This document shows, piece by piece, positions 17,948-26,461 of a stretch of DNA of 64,000 nt. The stretch lies in contig OZ252041.1 of the NCBI GenBank assembly GCA_965247995.1, positions 1,364,001 through 1,428,000 on the forward strand, read 5' to 3'. The DNA is from JASLZO01 sp965247995. GTDB taxonomy: Bacteria > Chloroflexota > Dehalococcoidia > UBA6926. A program made the position numbers and the translations under genes. The number at the start of each line of letters is the position of its first letter. Position 1 is the first letter of the stretch. The notes under the pieces were generated by a model. The model made no database searches. It was not told the DNA's origin and worked only from the letters and a program-made list of their open reading frames with translations.

Positions 17948-18823
17948 ATGGCAGATTACGAGAACCTTCTGTATGAAGTCCGAAACAAGGTAGCGTGGAT
18001 TACCTTGAACAGACCGGAGCGCCTGAACGCTCTCAGCCGGGCGCTGCTCCAAGACCTTGACCAAGCGCTCGAAGCCGCCGCCGGTGACGACGAGGTGCGC
18101 TGCATCGTGATCAAAGGCGCTGGTCGCGCGTTCTCCGCGGGGTACGACATGAACGTTCAGACGGAAGGAGCGCTCCCGTCGGATGCGTTGTCGATGATCT
18201 TGGGGGATCACCCAACAGACATGTACCGGAAGCGGATATGGGACAACCCGAAGCCCGTGATTGCGCAGGTCCACTCGTTCACACTCGCCGGCGGTGGGCA
18301 ACTTGCGTGCCACTGTGACATCACGATCGCAGCCGACGACGCCTTGTTTGGCTACCCCCCCGTCCGGTACGCGTCCGTCATGTCGTACATGATCTGGCCT
18401 GAACTGGTTGGCATGAAGAAAGCCAAGCAACTGGGTTTCACTGGAAACATGATGGATGCGCAAGAAGCGCTCCGCGTCGGTCTCGTGAGTGAAGTCGTCC
18501 CGAGAGACGAGTTGGATGAGCAGGTCGAGAAGCTGGCGGCGACGATCGTGAAGGTCCCACCCGAGTCCACCAAGCTCAACAAGATGGCGATTAACTACTA
18601 CTACGAGGCCCAAGGGATGTTCCAGGCCTTCAAGTACGCAGAGAACCTGATGTATATCTCATACTCAGCTCCCGCGGACCTGCTGCCACACGGCTTACAG
18701 GACGTCGATCGGGTAACGGCTGAACAAGGAATGCGGGCCGGCTTCCAGTACATGAACTCCGGCTACGAGGAGGAAGACGCGATCGCGCAGGGTCAGATGG
18801 CCCGGCCGACGCGAACGCCGTAG
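17948..18823 (+). CDS. Enoyl-CoA hydratase/isomerase family protein
   Basis: A 291-residue crotonase-fold protein. GAGRAFSAGYDMN forms the first oxyanion site; HSFTLAGGGQLACHCDITIAADDALFGYPPVRYAS forms the second, in which the glycine-rich turn is kept. Its length and the long C-terminal helix region (TKLNKMAINYYYEAQG) resemble the first crotonase gene in the cluster, but the two are clearly diverged paralogues. ATG start after a 129-base gap containing no gene. The catalytic glutamates are not obvious at either usual position, so it may act as an isomerase or on a special substrate. Confidence 0.83.
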   Translation: MADYENLLYEVRNKVAWITLNRPERLNALSRALLQDLDQALEAAAGDDEVRCIVIKGAGRAFSAGYDMNVQTEGALPSDALSMILGDHPTDMYRKRIWDNPKPVIAQVHSFTLAGGGQLACHCDITIAADDALFGYPPVRYASVMSYMIWPELVGMKKAKQLGFTGNMMDAQEALRVGLVSEVVPRDELDEQVEKLAATIVKVPPESTKLNKMAINYYYEAQGMFQAFKYAENLMYISYSAPADLLPHGLQDVDRVTAEQGMRAGFQYMNSGYEEEDAIAQGQMARPTRTP

Positions 18824-19028
18824 GGGTCAATCCGCGGCCTCGCGTCGAATAGGGAGCACAGCCACGCCTCGATTTCCGAATGGCCTGGTGCCTTGACGAC
18901 GAGCGCAGCGATTCCCGCGCCGATTCTTCTTGCCCGTGCTTCTAGGCGTGTGCTACATTCCGAGCCGGCAGGGAGGGGGTTCCCCTGCGTTTGATCACCG
19001 ACCCACCTTTCCATTGAGGAGCATATAG

Positions 19029-20042
19029 ATGAAGGCGCTTGTCTTCGAGGGATACGGCGGATACGACGTCTTGCAGTGGAAGGATGTTCCTGACCCACAA
19101 GCTGGGCCGAACGACGTGGTCGTTGAGGTGAAGGCAACCGCTGTCAACTACAACGACATCTGGGGACGGCGGGGAGCACCACAGGAGGTGCCGTTGCCGC
19201 ACATTTCCGGAAGCGACGCATCCGGAGTCGTCACCGAGGTTGGGTCCGAGGTGACGTCCGTGAAGACTGGCGACGAGGTTGTCGTTCACTGTGGACGGCC
19301 CGCCGATGGGAATCGCGAAGGTCAGGAATGCAACATCTGGGGTTATGACTGGCCGGCACTGGACGGAGCCCATGCCGAATACGTACGAGTCCCGGCGGAG
19401 AACGTTGTCCCGAAACCCACAAACATCACTCACGAGGAAGCGGCGTCACTACCGCTTGTGTTGGTCACGACATGGCGGAAGCTCGTGAATAAAAGCCACG
19501 TCAAACCTGGGGACCACGTTTTGATCTGGGGAGCCGCCGGCGGACTTGGGGTTATGGCGATCCAGGTCGCGAAGATGTTCCAGGCACATCCCATCGCCAT
19601 CGCTTCCACCGATCAAAAGCTCGAACTGTGCAAGAGTTTGGGTGCGGAGTATCTGATCAACCGCCGCACGCAGGACGTGCGCCAAGAAATCCGCAACATC
19701 CGCGGCCGCTCCGGCGTAGACATCGTTTTTGAGCACCCAGGCCAAGCCACGATTGGATTGAGCGTCCAGCTCGCCAAGTGGGGTGGCATCGTGGTCAGCA
19801 GCGGTGCGACGAGTGGGTACGACGGCACGATCGATCTCCGTCACATCTTCTTTCGCCAGGTCTCTCTTGTCGGTTCGACGTTGGGAACGGTGGATGAATT
19901 GCGCGATGCGCTCGACATGGTCCAAGCCGGGCATATCAAACCCGTTGTCCACAAAGTGCTGCCTATGCGCGATGGCGGAGAAGGCCAACGATTGGTCGAG
20001 GAAGACGAGGCCGAAGGCAAGATCGTCCTGGTGCCATCCTAA
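19029..20042 (+). CDS. Medium-chain dehydrogenase/reductase (zinc-type alcohol dehydrogenase or enoyl reductase-like)
   Basis: A 337-residue MDR protein with a GroES-like N-terminal half (VKATAVNYNDIWGRRG, HISGSDASGVV) and a Rossmann half (GAAGGLGVMAIQVAK). The position usually taken by the structural zinc lobe is present but short: the only cysteine pair-like residues are in HCGRPADGNREGQECN. It resembles NADPH-dependent quinone oxidoreductases and crotonyl-CoA carboxylase/reductase relatives, whose AAGGLG motif it shares. Neighbouring crotonase genes support an acyl-CoA substrate, but this is inference. The preceding 205 bases hold no gene. Confidence 0.82.
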   Translation: MKALVFEGYGGYDVLQWKDVPDPQAGPNDVVVEVKATAVNYNDIWGRRGAPQEVPLPHISGSDASGVVTEVGSEVTSVKTGDEVVVHCGRPADGNREGQECNIWGYDWPALDGAHAEYVRVPAENVVPKPTNITHEEAASLPLVLVTTWRKLVNKSHVKPGDHVLIWGAAGGLGVMAIQVAKMFQAHPIAIASTDQKLELCKSLGAEYLINRRTQDVRQEIRNIRGRSGVDIVFEHPGQATIGLSVQLAKWGGIVVSSGATSGYDGTIDLRHIFFRQVSLVGSTLGTVDELRDALDMVQAGHIKPVVHKVLPMRDGGEGQRLVEEDEAEGKIVLVPS

Positions 20043-20188
20043 AGACGGGGCCTGAGTTCCGTTCTGACGAGCGGAACGGACATTCCTTGGGCGTCGGCTG
20101 ATCGGTCTTGATGCTCGCATGTCGCGTCGGCGCTGAACGGTGGCGACGCCCCGTGTCGTATTGGTTTCTGTTGGCAGGGACTGGATAG

Positions 20189-20905
20189 GTGGCCACGGAC
20201 CGTCAGGCTCGATCTATTGAGCGGGCCGTCATTCTGGTGGACCACCTCGGGCGCGGAATCCGGCCATGGGGCGCGGAGGATGCTCCCGCTTTTCAGAACA
20301 TTGACGGAGGCCCAGCGATTGCGGAATTGGTCCGGCACCTGGTCGCCGGCGGCGTCCGTGAACTGTGCCTGGTTGTTCACCAAGTACCCGGACTTGTCGC
20401 CCACTACTTTGGAGACGGCAATCGCTTCGGGACTCACATCGACTACGTGTACCTCCAACGGCCGCAGGGATCCGCGAGCGCGATCGCTCAGGCAGGGGAT
20501 TTCATGCAGGGCGAGACGACGGTCATCGCTCCGGGGACTGTGGTCACTGACCTCTCCCTGACCGAGATTGCTGAATTGCACCACCAGCGGGGTGCAGACG
20601 TCACCGTGGCACTCGTTGACGATGCGGAACCGAGGACGCAGCGCGCCGTGTATGTCGAGATCGACGAGGACTCCCGAGTCGTCCGGTACGGGGCAGGGGC
20701 TGCGAGCGAGCCACGCGCGCGAGACGCAGGAGTCTATCTGATCGAACCGAAGGTCATTACGCGCATCACGCCTGATGCTCGAACCGACTGGTCGCGCGAC
20801 GTGATGCCCGAACTGGTCGCCGGCGGCCGGGTCTACGGGTGGAAGAGTTCAGCGCGCTTCGTCAACGTGGCGGATCTGCGCGCCCCGAGGCCTGAGCTCG
20901 GATAG
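20189..20905 (+). CDS. Degenerate sugar-nucleotidyltransferase-like protein
   Basis: A 238-residue protein with the layout of NDP-sugar pyrophosphorylases: an N-terminal strand (AVILVDHLGRGIRPWG), LVAGGVRELCLVVHQVP, QGSASAIAQAGDFMQG and an FVNVADL-like end. The nucleotide-binding signature G-G-x-G-T-R-L is replaced by DHLGRGIRP, and the metal-binding aspartate of the usual DxD-like position is not apparent (VIAPGTVVTD instead). It may be a catalytically dead regulator or have a changed activity. GTG start at 20189. It stands alone between the MDR gene and a surface protein. Confidence 0.6.
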   Translation: MATDRQARSIERAVILVDHLGRGIRPWGAEDAPAFQNIDGGPAIAELVRHLVAGGVRELCLVVHQVPGLVAHYFGDGNRFGTHIDYVYLQRPQGSASAIAQAGDFMQGETTVIAPGTVVTDLSLTEIAELHHQRGADVTVALVDDAEPRTQRAVYVEIDEDSRVVRYGAGAASEPRARDAGVYLIEPKVITRITPDARTDWSRDVMPELVAGGRVYGWKSSARFVNVADLRAPRPELG

Positions 20906-21079
20906 CGCGCGCAACTCACACTACCCTTCATGGCGCATGGCTGCTCGCCTTGACCGCCTCAAGACGCCGAAGATATGCTGGCGATCGCTCGACAGCGCGG
21001 GAGTAAGGGTTGCGTCCTCGGCCGGGCGCGAATTTTTGTTATGGAGATCCCTCGCGACCGTCGAGGAGAGGAGCAGTGG

Positions 21080-21907
21080 ATGCGATACGAGTTGAGATCG
21101 GCGAAAGCCAGAGTGATGGGGTTCGGGCTTATGTCCGCGCTCCTCGTCGCGATCGTCATGACGTCGCAAATCGTCATGGCAGCGACGGATCCCCCGCCGC
21201 CGCCCCCACTTCCGTCGGACGCACTCAACGGGGATGGCACAGACATACCCGTGACGCCGCTTCCACCCGGGGTGACGCCAGCAATCGAGCCAGGGGAGGC
21301 GGTGTCCGCGCCGTATACCTGGTTTGAGTCGACGGTGGTCAACGCCGGTACCGATGCGAGCCTGTTCGTCCCGGCGCGTGCAATGACCGTCGGCGGTGAA
21401 CCGGCCTCGGGTCATTTCATCGTGAGACCGCTTGCCGCTGACCAAGCGCCGCCCGCCGGGCCAGAGAACGTTCCAGATCGACCGACTCTGGTGTTCTCAG
21501 GCCGCTCAGTCGAGGTTGAAGCCTACGGCCACACCGCGGTGTCGGAGCCCGGATACATCACGGACCAAGCACGCTTCACCTCGTCGCCTGCAATCACCTT
21601 GGGAATCACGGATGAGGAATGGGAAGCCGCAGCCGGAGACATCACGTACTTCGAGGTGAGGTACTACGACGATGGACCACAGCGTTGGGTGAAGCTGCCC
21701 GGCGCCGTGGACCCATTCTCGCCCCGGAGTATTACGGCAACGGTGCCACGACTCGCGACGTTCGGGTTGTTCCTGGAACAGGTAGAGCCGCTTGATGGCG
21801 GCGATGTCATGCTCGGGACGAATGGCATAGCCCTGGCAGGCCTGTTCGGTTTGGCGCTAGTCGCCGTCGGCTTCTATGTGCGGCGGAGGGCGACCTCCAG
21901 AGCGTGA
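21080..21907 (+). CDS. Secreted, C-terminally membrane-anchored protein of unknown function
   Basis: The ATG at 21080 follows a strong GGAGAGGAG. The 275-residue product begins with a signal peptide (MGFGLMSALLVAIVMTSQ), then a proline-rich linker (TDPPPPPPLP), a roughly 180-residue beta-rich exported domain with YFEVRYYDDGPQRW and SITATVPRLATFGLF, and ends in one membrane segment (IALAGLFGLALVAVGFYV) with basic residues after it. This makes it a cell-surface protein tethered by its C-terminus. I do not recognise the domain; the DGPQRWVKLPG and TATVPRLATFGLF ending resembles a ZU5- or autoproteolytic-like beta domain only loosely. A terminator follows. Confidence 0.72.
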   Translation: MRYELRSAKARVMGFGLMSALLVAIVMTSQIVMAATDPPPPPPLPSDALNGDGTDIPVTPLPPGVTPAIEPGEAVSAPYTWFESTVVNAGTDASLFVPARAMTVGGEPASGHFIVRPLAADQAPPAGPENVPDRPTLVFSGRSVEVEAYGHTAVSEPGYITDQARFTSSPAITLGITDEEWEAAAGDITYFEVRYYDDGPQRWVKLPGAVDPFSPRSITATVPRLATFGLFLEQVEPLDGGDVMLGTNGIALAGLFGLALVAVGFYVRRRATSRA

Positions 21908-21945
21908 CCGGTGGCCCCGATCGTTAAGGACCTGAGACAATCATG

Positions 21946-21981
21946 AAAGAGGGAGCCCGATCGGGCTCCCTCTTTGTTTTT
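21946..21981 (+). terminator. Intrinsic terminator
   Basis: A perfect 30-base palindrome (15-base arms meeting without spacer, 21946-21975; realistic stem of about 12 bp) is followed by GTTTTTG. It lies 38 bases after the stop of the surface-protein gene and before dut, and should end plus-strand transcription. Confidence 0.9.
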
Positions 21982-22151
21982 GAGGGCCTTACCGGGAGGT
22001 TCGTCTGTGTCGGTGGTTCCCGCCACCTCCCGCCGTCACTCCGCTCGTTAGGGTTCGTCTCTGGGACATCCCACACATGAGTCCCATGGTTGCTATGGAA
22101 TTGGTTTTGTTCGTTGATTGCGGCAACCTCTATGTGGTCACCGTGTGATTG

Positions 22152-22610
22152 ATGGGAACAACCCAAAGCGCAATAGTTTCGATCGGAGTCGAACTGGTCC
22201 GCGCCGGAGCGCAGATCCCAGAGCGAGGGACGACCGGCTCGACCGGATACGACCTGCGTGCGTGCTTCGAAGCTGGCGTTGAAACGCTGGAGATTGGCGG
22301 CGACCCGGTCTTGGTTCCAACCGGACTCGCGCTCGAGGTCCCAGAAGGGTTCGACGCGCAGGTTCGCCCAAGATCTGGGTTGACGCGTCAAGGAATCATC
22401 TCTGCGTTCGGGACGATCGATTCCGACTATCGGGGCGAGGTATTCGTGACGATGTATGTCGTGGGCTCTCGCCTCTCGCACATAGTCGAGAACGGCGACC
22501 GCATTGCTCAGCTTGTCGTCGCAGCGGTTCCCGACTTCTCGTTTACTCCTAGGGCTGAACTCTCGATCACACCTCGCGGCGCTAGGGGTCACGGTTCAAC
22601 CGGGCGATGA
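22152..22610 (+). CDS. dut: dUTP diphosphatase
   Basis: A 152-residue trimeric-type dUTPase with all five motifs: STGYDLRA (motif 1), RPRSGL (2), GTIDSDYRG (3), GDRIAQLV (4) and the glycine-rich C-terminal ARGHGSTGR (5). It hydrolyses dUTP to dUMP, keeping uracil out of DNA and feeding dTMP synthesis. ATG at 22152 (a TTG one codon earlier is also possible). It lies between a terminator and convergent sigA with no obvious operon partner. Confidence 0.95.
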   Translation: MGTTQSAIVSIGVELVRAGAQIPERGTTGSTGYDLRACFEAGVETLEIGGDPVLVPTGLALEVPEGFDAQVRPRSGLTRQGIISAFGTIDSDYRGEVFVTMYVVGSRLSHIVENGDRIAQLVVAAVPDFSFTPRAELSITPRGARGHGSTGR

Positions 22611-22871
22611 CGCTTCCGGTTAGATGCCGGTCACGCTGCGTATGAGGGTAGCCAACCGAAGCGGGAACGCGAATCCGAACACATCGGTATCGTCGTCTTC
22701 TTGCGGTACGTCTCCGGTGGCCATGTGATCCCCGGTCTTGGAGGCGGTCAATCGGAACGGATCGGGATGGGATGACGAAGGCACGATGGTAACGCCTGCC
22801 CGCCGTGATGCTGGCAACAAGAAGCCAGGCCTCAAGGGGCCCGGCTTTCGACGCGTTCGCCAGCCGTGGGG

Positions 22872-23924
22872 TTAGTCGATATACCCCTCGAGCTTGTCCT
22901 TGTACTGTGCGAACCGGAGACGGCGCAGCGCCCCACTCTGGATCTGGCGGACGCGCTCGCGCGTGATTCCCATGATTTGGCCGACCTCGTGAAGCGTGTA
23001 TTCCTTGCCGTCCTTGATTCCGAATCGAAGTTCCAGGACCATGCGCTCCCGCTCCGATAACTCGTTCAGGATGCTGGCTATTCGCTCCTTCAACATGTGC
23101 TGAGAGGCAACGTCGACTGGCGTCGGTGCTTCATCCTCGGTCATGAAGTCCCCGAGCGTTACCCCTTCATCGCTCAGCGGGGCGTCGATGGAGACGGGTT
23201 GCTGCCAGATTCGTGTGACCTGAATGACCTTCTCCACCGGGATGCCTGTCGCCTCCGAGAGCTCCTCGGGAGTCGGATTCCGGTCCAGGGATTGCAGCAG
23301 CTTGTGTGCCGTTCGCTCAATCTTGGAGGACATCTCCCCCAAGTGCACCGGAAGCCGGATGAGGTGACCCTGGTCAGAAAGCGAGCGCATGATCGCCTGC
23401 CGGATCCACCACGTTGCGTACGTGCTGAACCGGAAACCCTTCTTGTGGTCGAACTTCTCGACCGCACGCATGAGACCGATGTTCCCTTCCTGGATGAGAT
23501 CGAAGAGGGATAGGCCGCGATTCTGGTACCGCTTGGCGATGCTGACGACCAGTCTCAGATTGGCCTCCGTCATGCGAGCACGCGCCATCTCGCCTCGGCG
23601 TAGGACCTCACGAAGTTTGCGCACTTGAGCGGAGCTCAGTTCGCTCCGGCGGGTCTCCAGCTCCTCTGCGGCGATCTGGCTCTCCTCAATGTGGCGGCCA
23701 AGCTCCAACTCTTGCTCGGCTTTCAGCAGCGACCGTTGGCCGATCTCCTGGAGGTAGCCGCGGAGTGGGTCGGAGAGCGTATCGCGGCCTTCAGCATCGC
23801 GAGCAGCCTTCCGCTGTTCTCGCTTCAGCTCCGTCAAGAGTTCGTCGACCGGTTCAGCAGCCTCTTCGGTGTACGCAACCACCTGTTCGTCTATGTCGCC
23901 ATCGATCGTGGCGTATACGGACAT
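22872..23924 (-). CDS. sigA: Primary RNA polymerase sigma factor
   Basis: A 350-residue group-1 sigma-70. Region 1.2 opens with DPLRGYLQEIGQRSLL. Region 2 has NLRLVVSIAKRYQNRGLSLFDLIQEGNIGLMRAVEKFDHKKGFRFSTYATWWIRQAI (-10 recognition and melting residues intact), then region 3 (IRLPVH; PTPEELSEATGI) and region 4 with the helix-turn-helix TLHEVGQIMGITRERVRQIQ. Region 1.1 is essentially missing, giving a short primary sigma. The ATG at 23924 is preceded by GGAGGAGG, and directly upstream of that by a perfect hairpin (annotated separately). Confidence 0.95.
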   Translation of the reverse strand: MSVYATIDGDIDEQVVAYTEEAAEPVDELLTELKREQRKAARDAEGRDTLSDPLRGYLQEIGQRSLLKAEQELELGRHIEESQIAAEELETRRSELSSAQVRKLREVLRRGEMARARMTEANLRLVVSIAKRYQNRGLSLFDLIQEGNIGLMRAVEKFDHKKGFRFSTYATWWIRQAIMRSLSDQGHLIRLPVHLGEMSSKIERTAHKLLQSLDRNPTPEELSEATGIPVEKVIQVTRIWQQPVSIDAPLSDEGVTLGDFMTEDEAPTPVDVASQHMLKERIASILNELSERERMVLELRFGIKDGKEYTLHEVGQIMGITRERVRQIQSGALRRLRFAQYKDKLEGYID

Positions 23925-23940
23925 TGACCTAACCTCCTCC

Positions 23941-23967
23941 TATCGGGATTCGTTGCGAATCCCGATA
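23941..23967 (-). promoter_or_regulatory. Perfect hairpin abutting the sigA ribosome binding site
   Basis: A 12-bp perfect inverted repeat with a 3-base loop. On the minus strand it ends right where the GGAGGAGG ribosome binding site of sigA begins, within the 5' leader. There is no U-run after it, so it is not a normal terminator. It could shield or expose the ribosome binding site, stabilise the mRNA end, or bind a protein as DNA. Seen in sequence; function inferred. Confidence 0.6.
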
Positions 23968-24366
23968 GACTCTCTTCCACCGCCTCCCGCGCTCCCGATC
24001 CGTCGTGCCGCTAGTGGTACGTCAGATCGCCTCCGACAGTTTTCCTAGTCATCACGAGAAAAATCGAACCGCGCTACGGCTACGTTGATAGAACGCATCG
24101 GATATGCCTCGGGTTAGTGATCCACGCGAAAACCAGATAGCTTCCCAGCCAACACCTACCCCAGGTCTGGGGTGGGTTCGAGAAACGCCTTCTCCACGCT
24201 TTCCCATGAGCCCACGCTCAGGGACAGGTTTTTTACCATAACTATCAGATCGGGTCAACCACCGAAGCATGAAGTCCAACAGAACTCTGAAGGGTCGATG
24301 TCCGATCAGCTTGCCTAGCTATGATGGGCGCTCAAGCACCGTTAATCTGGCGCGTCGTGGAGGCGG
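23968..24366. other. Intergenic region between sigA and the M42 peptidase gene, no gene seen
   Basis: About 400 bases with no supported coding frame. It should hold the divergent promoters. At 24154-24177 an imperfect 10-bp hairpin with a GGTC loop is visible without a T-run on either side, and a T6 run occurs near 24229. I see no tRNA and no convincing known small RNA. Confidence 0.5.
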
Positions 24367-25485
24367 ATGGGTATGGATCGAGATGACGGACGGACCAGAC
24401 CGATCGCCATCCTCGAATCGTTGGGTGCTATCCCGGCTGTTCCGTTTCAGGAAACGGGAGTCCGGAACGCCATTGGCGAGATCCTCTCTCAGCGAGGGAT
24501 TGGGTGGGAGACCGACGGGTACGGAAATCTCATTGCACGAGTCGTCGGAGCAACAACGGGTCGACCACCGATCGCGTTCGTCGCCCACATGGACCACCCT
24601 GGTTTTGAGTTTGTCGAGGTCAATGAAACGACCGGGCGCGCCAGAATGCTTGGCAGGACGCCCGATACCGTATTCGCAGGACGCTTCGCCCTTAAGGTGT
24701 TTGGTGCGGAAAAGGTGACTCCGACGACGGCGTGGACTGCTGGTTCGTCGGACCCCGATGACCGTGAGCCGCGCGCTCGCCTACTCGATGTCGAGTTGGA
24801 ATCCCCGGTCCGGATGCCCGCATACGCGGTCTTCGACCTGCCCGAGTTCGAGAATCGCACCGGTGTGATCCACATGCGCGCGTGCGACGACCTCGCTGGA
24901 TGTGCCGCAATTCTCGCCATGATGGAGCGGGTCGTCGCGCCGCGGCCAGACGTCGATGTCTATGGAGTCTTCACGCGGGCTGAGGAAGAGGGATTGATCG
25001 GTGCCCGCCTATTGGCGGCGGAACGGCGGTTGCCGGCCGAAACCATCGTCGTATCCGTGGAGTCGTCCCGCGCGCTCCCGGGCGCCGAGCATGGGAGTGG
25101 GCCGGTCATTCGGGTGGGGGACGCCGCCGCAACGTTCTCTGCCGACGCAGAGAGCGTGTTGCTGGCTGCACGCGAGCAGTTAGCGCAGCGTGAGCCTTCC
25201 GTGTCCATCCAGAGGCAGCTGATGAGCGGCGGTGTGTGCGAGGCCTCGGCGTTTGTCGTACACGGGTATCGCGCGACCGGGGTCGCGTTCCCATTGGGGC
25301 ACTATCACAATGGGCTTGGCGAAGATGCGATTAACGCCGAGTTCATCCACGTCAGTGACTTTCTGGGCGGCGTGGAACTGCTCGTCGAAGCGGTTCGGGC
25401 GGCGGAATCCGGCGAAGAACCTCCCGTATATTCGCGCCTTCGGGCCCCGCCCGTTGATGCAGCGAATCGACTGTTGGAAGGCTAG
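24367..25485 (+). CDS. M42-family metallopeptidase (glutamyl-aminopeptidase-like)
   Basis: A 372-residue co-catalytic zinc aminopeptidase. Metal ligands can be followed: H-x-D in FVAHMDHPG, the bridging aspartate in RACDDLAG, the E-E pair with the catalytic base in TRAEEEGLIGA, the aspartate position replaced by VSVESSR, and the last histidine in GHYHNG. An inserted domain between about residues 75 and 160 is as expected for M42. Cytosolic, trimming peptides. Its 3' end overlaps convergent nfo by 4 bases. Confidence 0.85.
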   Translation: MGMDRDDGRTRPIAILESLGAIPAVPFQETGVRNAIGEILSQRGIGWETDGYGNLIARVVGATTGRPPIAFVAHMDHPGFEFVEVNETTGRARMLGRTPDTVFAGRFALKVFGAEKVTPTTAWTAGSSDPDDREPRARLLDVELESPVRMPAYAVFDLPEFENRTGVIHMRACDDLAGCAAILAMMERVVAPRPDVDVYGVFTRAEEEGLIGARLLAAERRLPAETIVVSVESSRALPGAEHGSGPVIRVGDAAATFSADAESVLLAAREQLAQREPSVSIQRQLMSGGVCEASAFVVHGYRATGVAFPLGHYHNGLGEDAINAEFIHVSDFLGGVELLVEAVRAAESGEEPPVYSRLRAPPVDAANRLLEG

Positions 25486-26339
25486 CGAGCGTTTGTATCC
25501 GAACGGATAGCCTTCAACCGGTCGACGTTTTCTTTGTCGGGGCCGCTGTTGCCGTCGAGCCCTGGCACCTCAAGGATGAATGGGATGTCGCGAAATGCCG
25601 GATGACCCACGATATTCCGCCAGCCGTCCGGGCCAATGGACCCGTCCCCGATGTTCTCGTGGCGGTCGAGACTGCCCCCTAAGAGGCCCTTGGAGTCGTT
25701 GGCGTGGACGACAACCAGATTCTCTAAACCAACCGTGTCGTTGAACTCAGAGAGTGTGGCATGGAGGCCTTCGCCCGTCGCGATATCGTATCCAGCGGCG
25801 AAGGCGTGGCAGGTGTCAAAGCACACCTTTAGCCTGGAGTCTTGCGCAGCTTGCAGGATCCGGGCGAGTTCGGCGAACGGCCCGCCAATCTGATCACCCT
25901 TGTTCGCGTTGTTTTCCAGACAAAGCATCACGTTCGCGGGTGATTGATCGAGCACCATCTTTAACCCCCCGGCCACCCGGTCAATGACGGCTTCGAGTCC
26001 GGCGCCACCGTGTCCACCGACGTGAAACACCACTCCGTCGGCGTTGATCCTCTCGCAGAAATTCATGTAGTGGATTAGCGACTCGACGCCTTTCGCGAGT
26101 TGGTCGTCGTTGCGCGTTCCTAGATTGACGAGATACACCCCATGGAGAAAAACCGGCGAGACGGATGCCTTCGAGGCTTTCTCAACGAAGGCCTCCGTCG
26201 ACGCATCGCTGTGGTGCGTTATTCGCCACGCGCGCGGCGACGTTGCAAAGATCTGCACCGCTTCTGCTCCGATCGCCTCCGCGCGATCAATAGCGGTGTC
26301 CACGCCACCGGACGACGAGACATGGGCACCGATTCTCAT
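25482..26339 (-). CDS. nfo: Deoxyribonuclease IV (endonuclease IV)
   Basis: A 285-residue TIM-barrel AP endonuclease for base excision repair. Metal-binding motifs: GAHVSSSGG at the start, the glutamate in CLENNANKGDQIGG, FDTCHAFAAGYD, HANDSKGLLGGSLDRHENIGDG, and the closing ILEVPG glutamate. The ATG at 26339 is used because GGGGGGA lies just upstream and homology begins there. It is divergent from a membrane-protein gene. Confidence 0.95.
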   Translation of the reverse strand: MRIGAHVSSSGGVDTAIDRAEAIGAEAVQIFATSPRAWRITHHSDASTEAFVEKASKASVSPVFLHGVYLVNLGTRNDDQLAKGVESLIHYMNFCERINADGVVFHVGGHGGAGLEAVIDRVAGGLKMVLDQSPANVMLCLENNANKGDQIGGPFAELARILQAAQDSRLKVCFDTCHAFAAGYDIATGEGLHATLSEFNDTVGLENLVVVHANDSKGLLGGSLDRHENIGDGSIGPDGWRNIVGHPAFRDIPFILEVPGLDGNSGPDKENVDRLKAIRSDTNAR

Positions 26340-26461
26340 TGTGTTCCCCCCCGATAGTTTGGTGCGTAACGCGGTCGTCAGAGTATCAAGCGGGTGTTGA
26401 CCGGAACAACGAGTGGATGTCAAAACCGAACGCGAGTTCGTTCAATGTAGAATGGCACTCG

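Noticed and set aside
22620..22835. 71-codon minus-strand frame downstream of sigA
   Set aside because: Composition is unremarkable, there is no clear ribosome binding site, and I see no domain; left unannotated.
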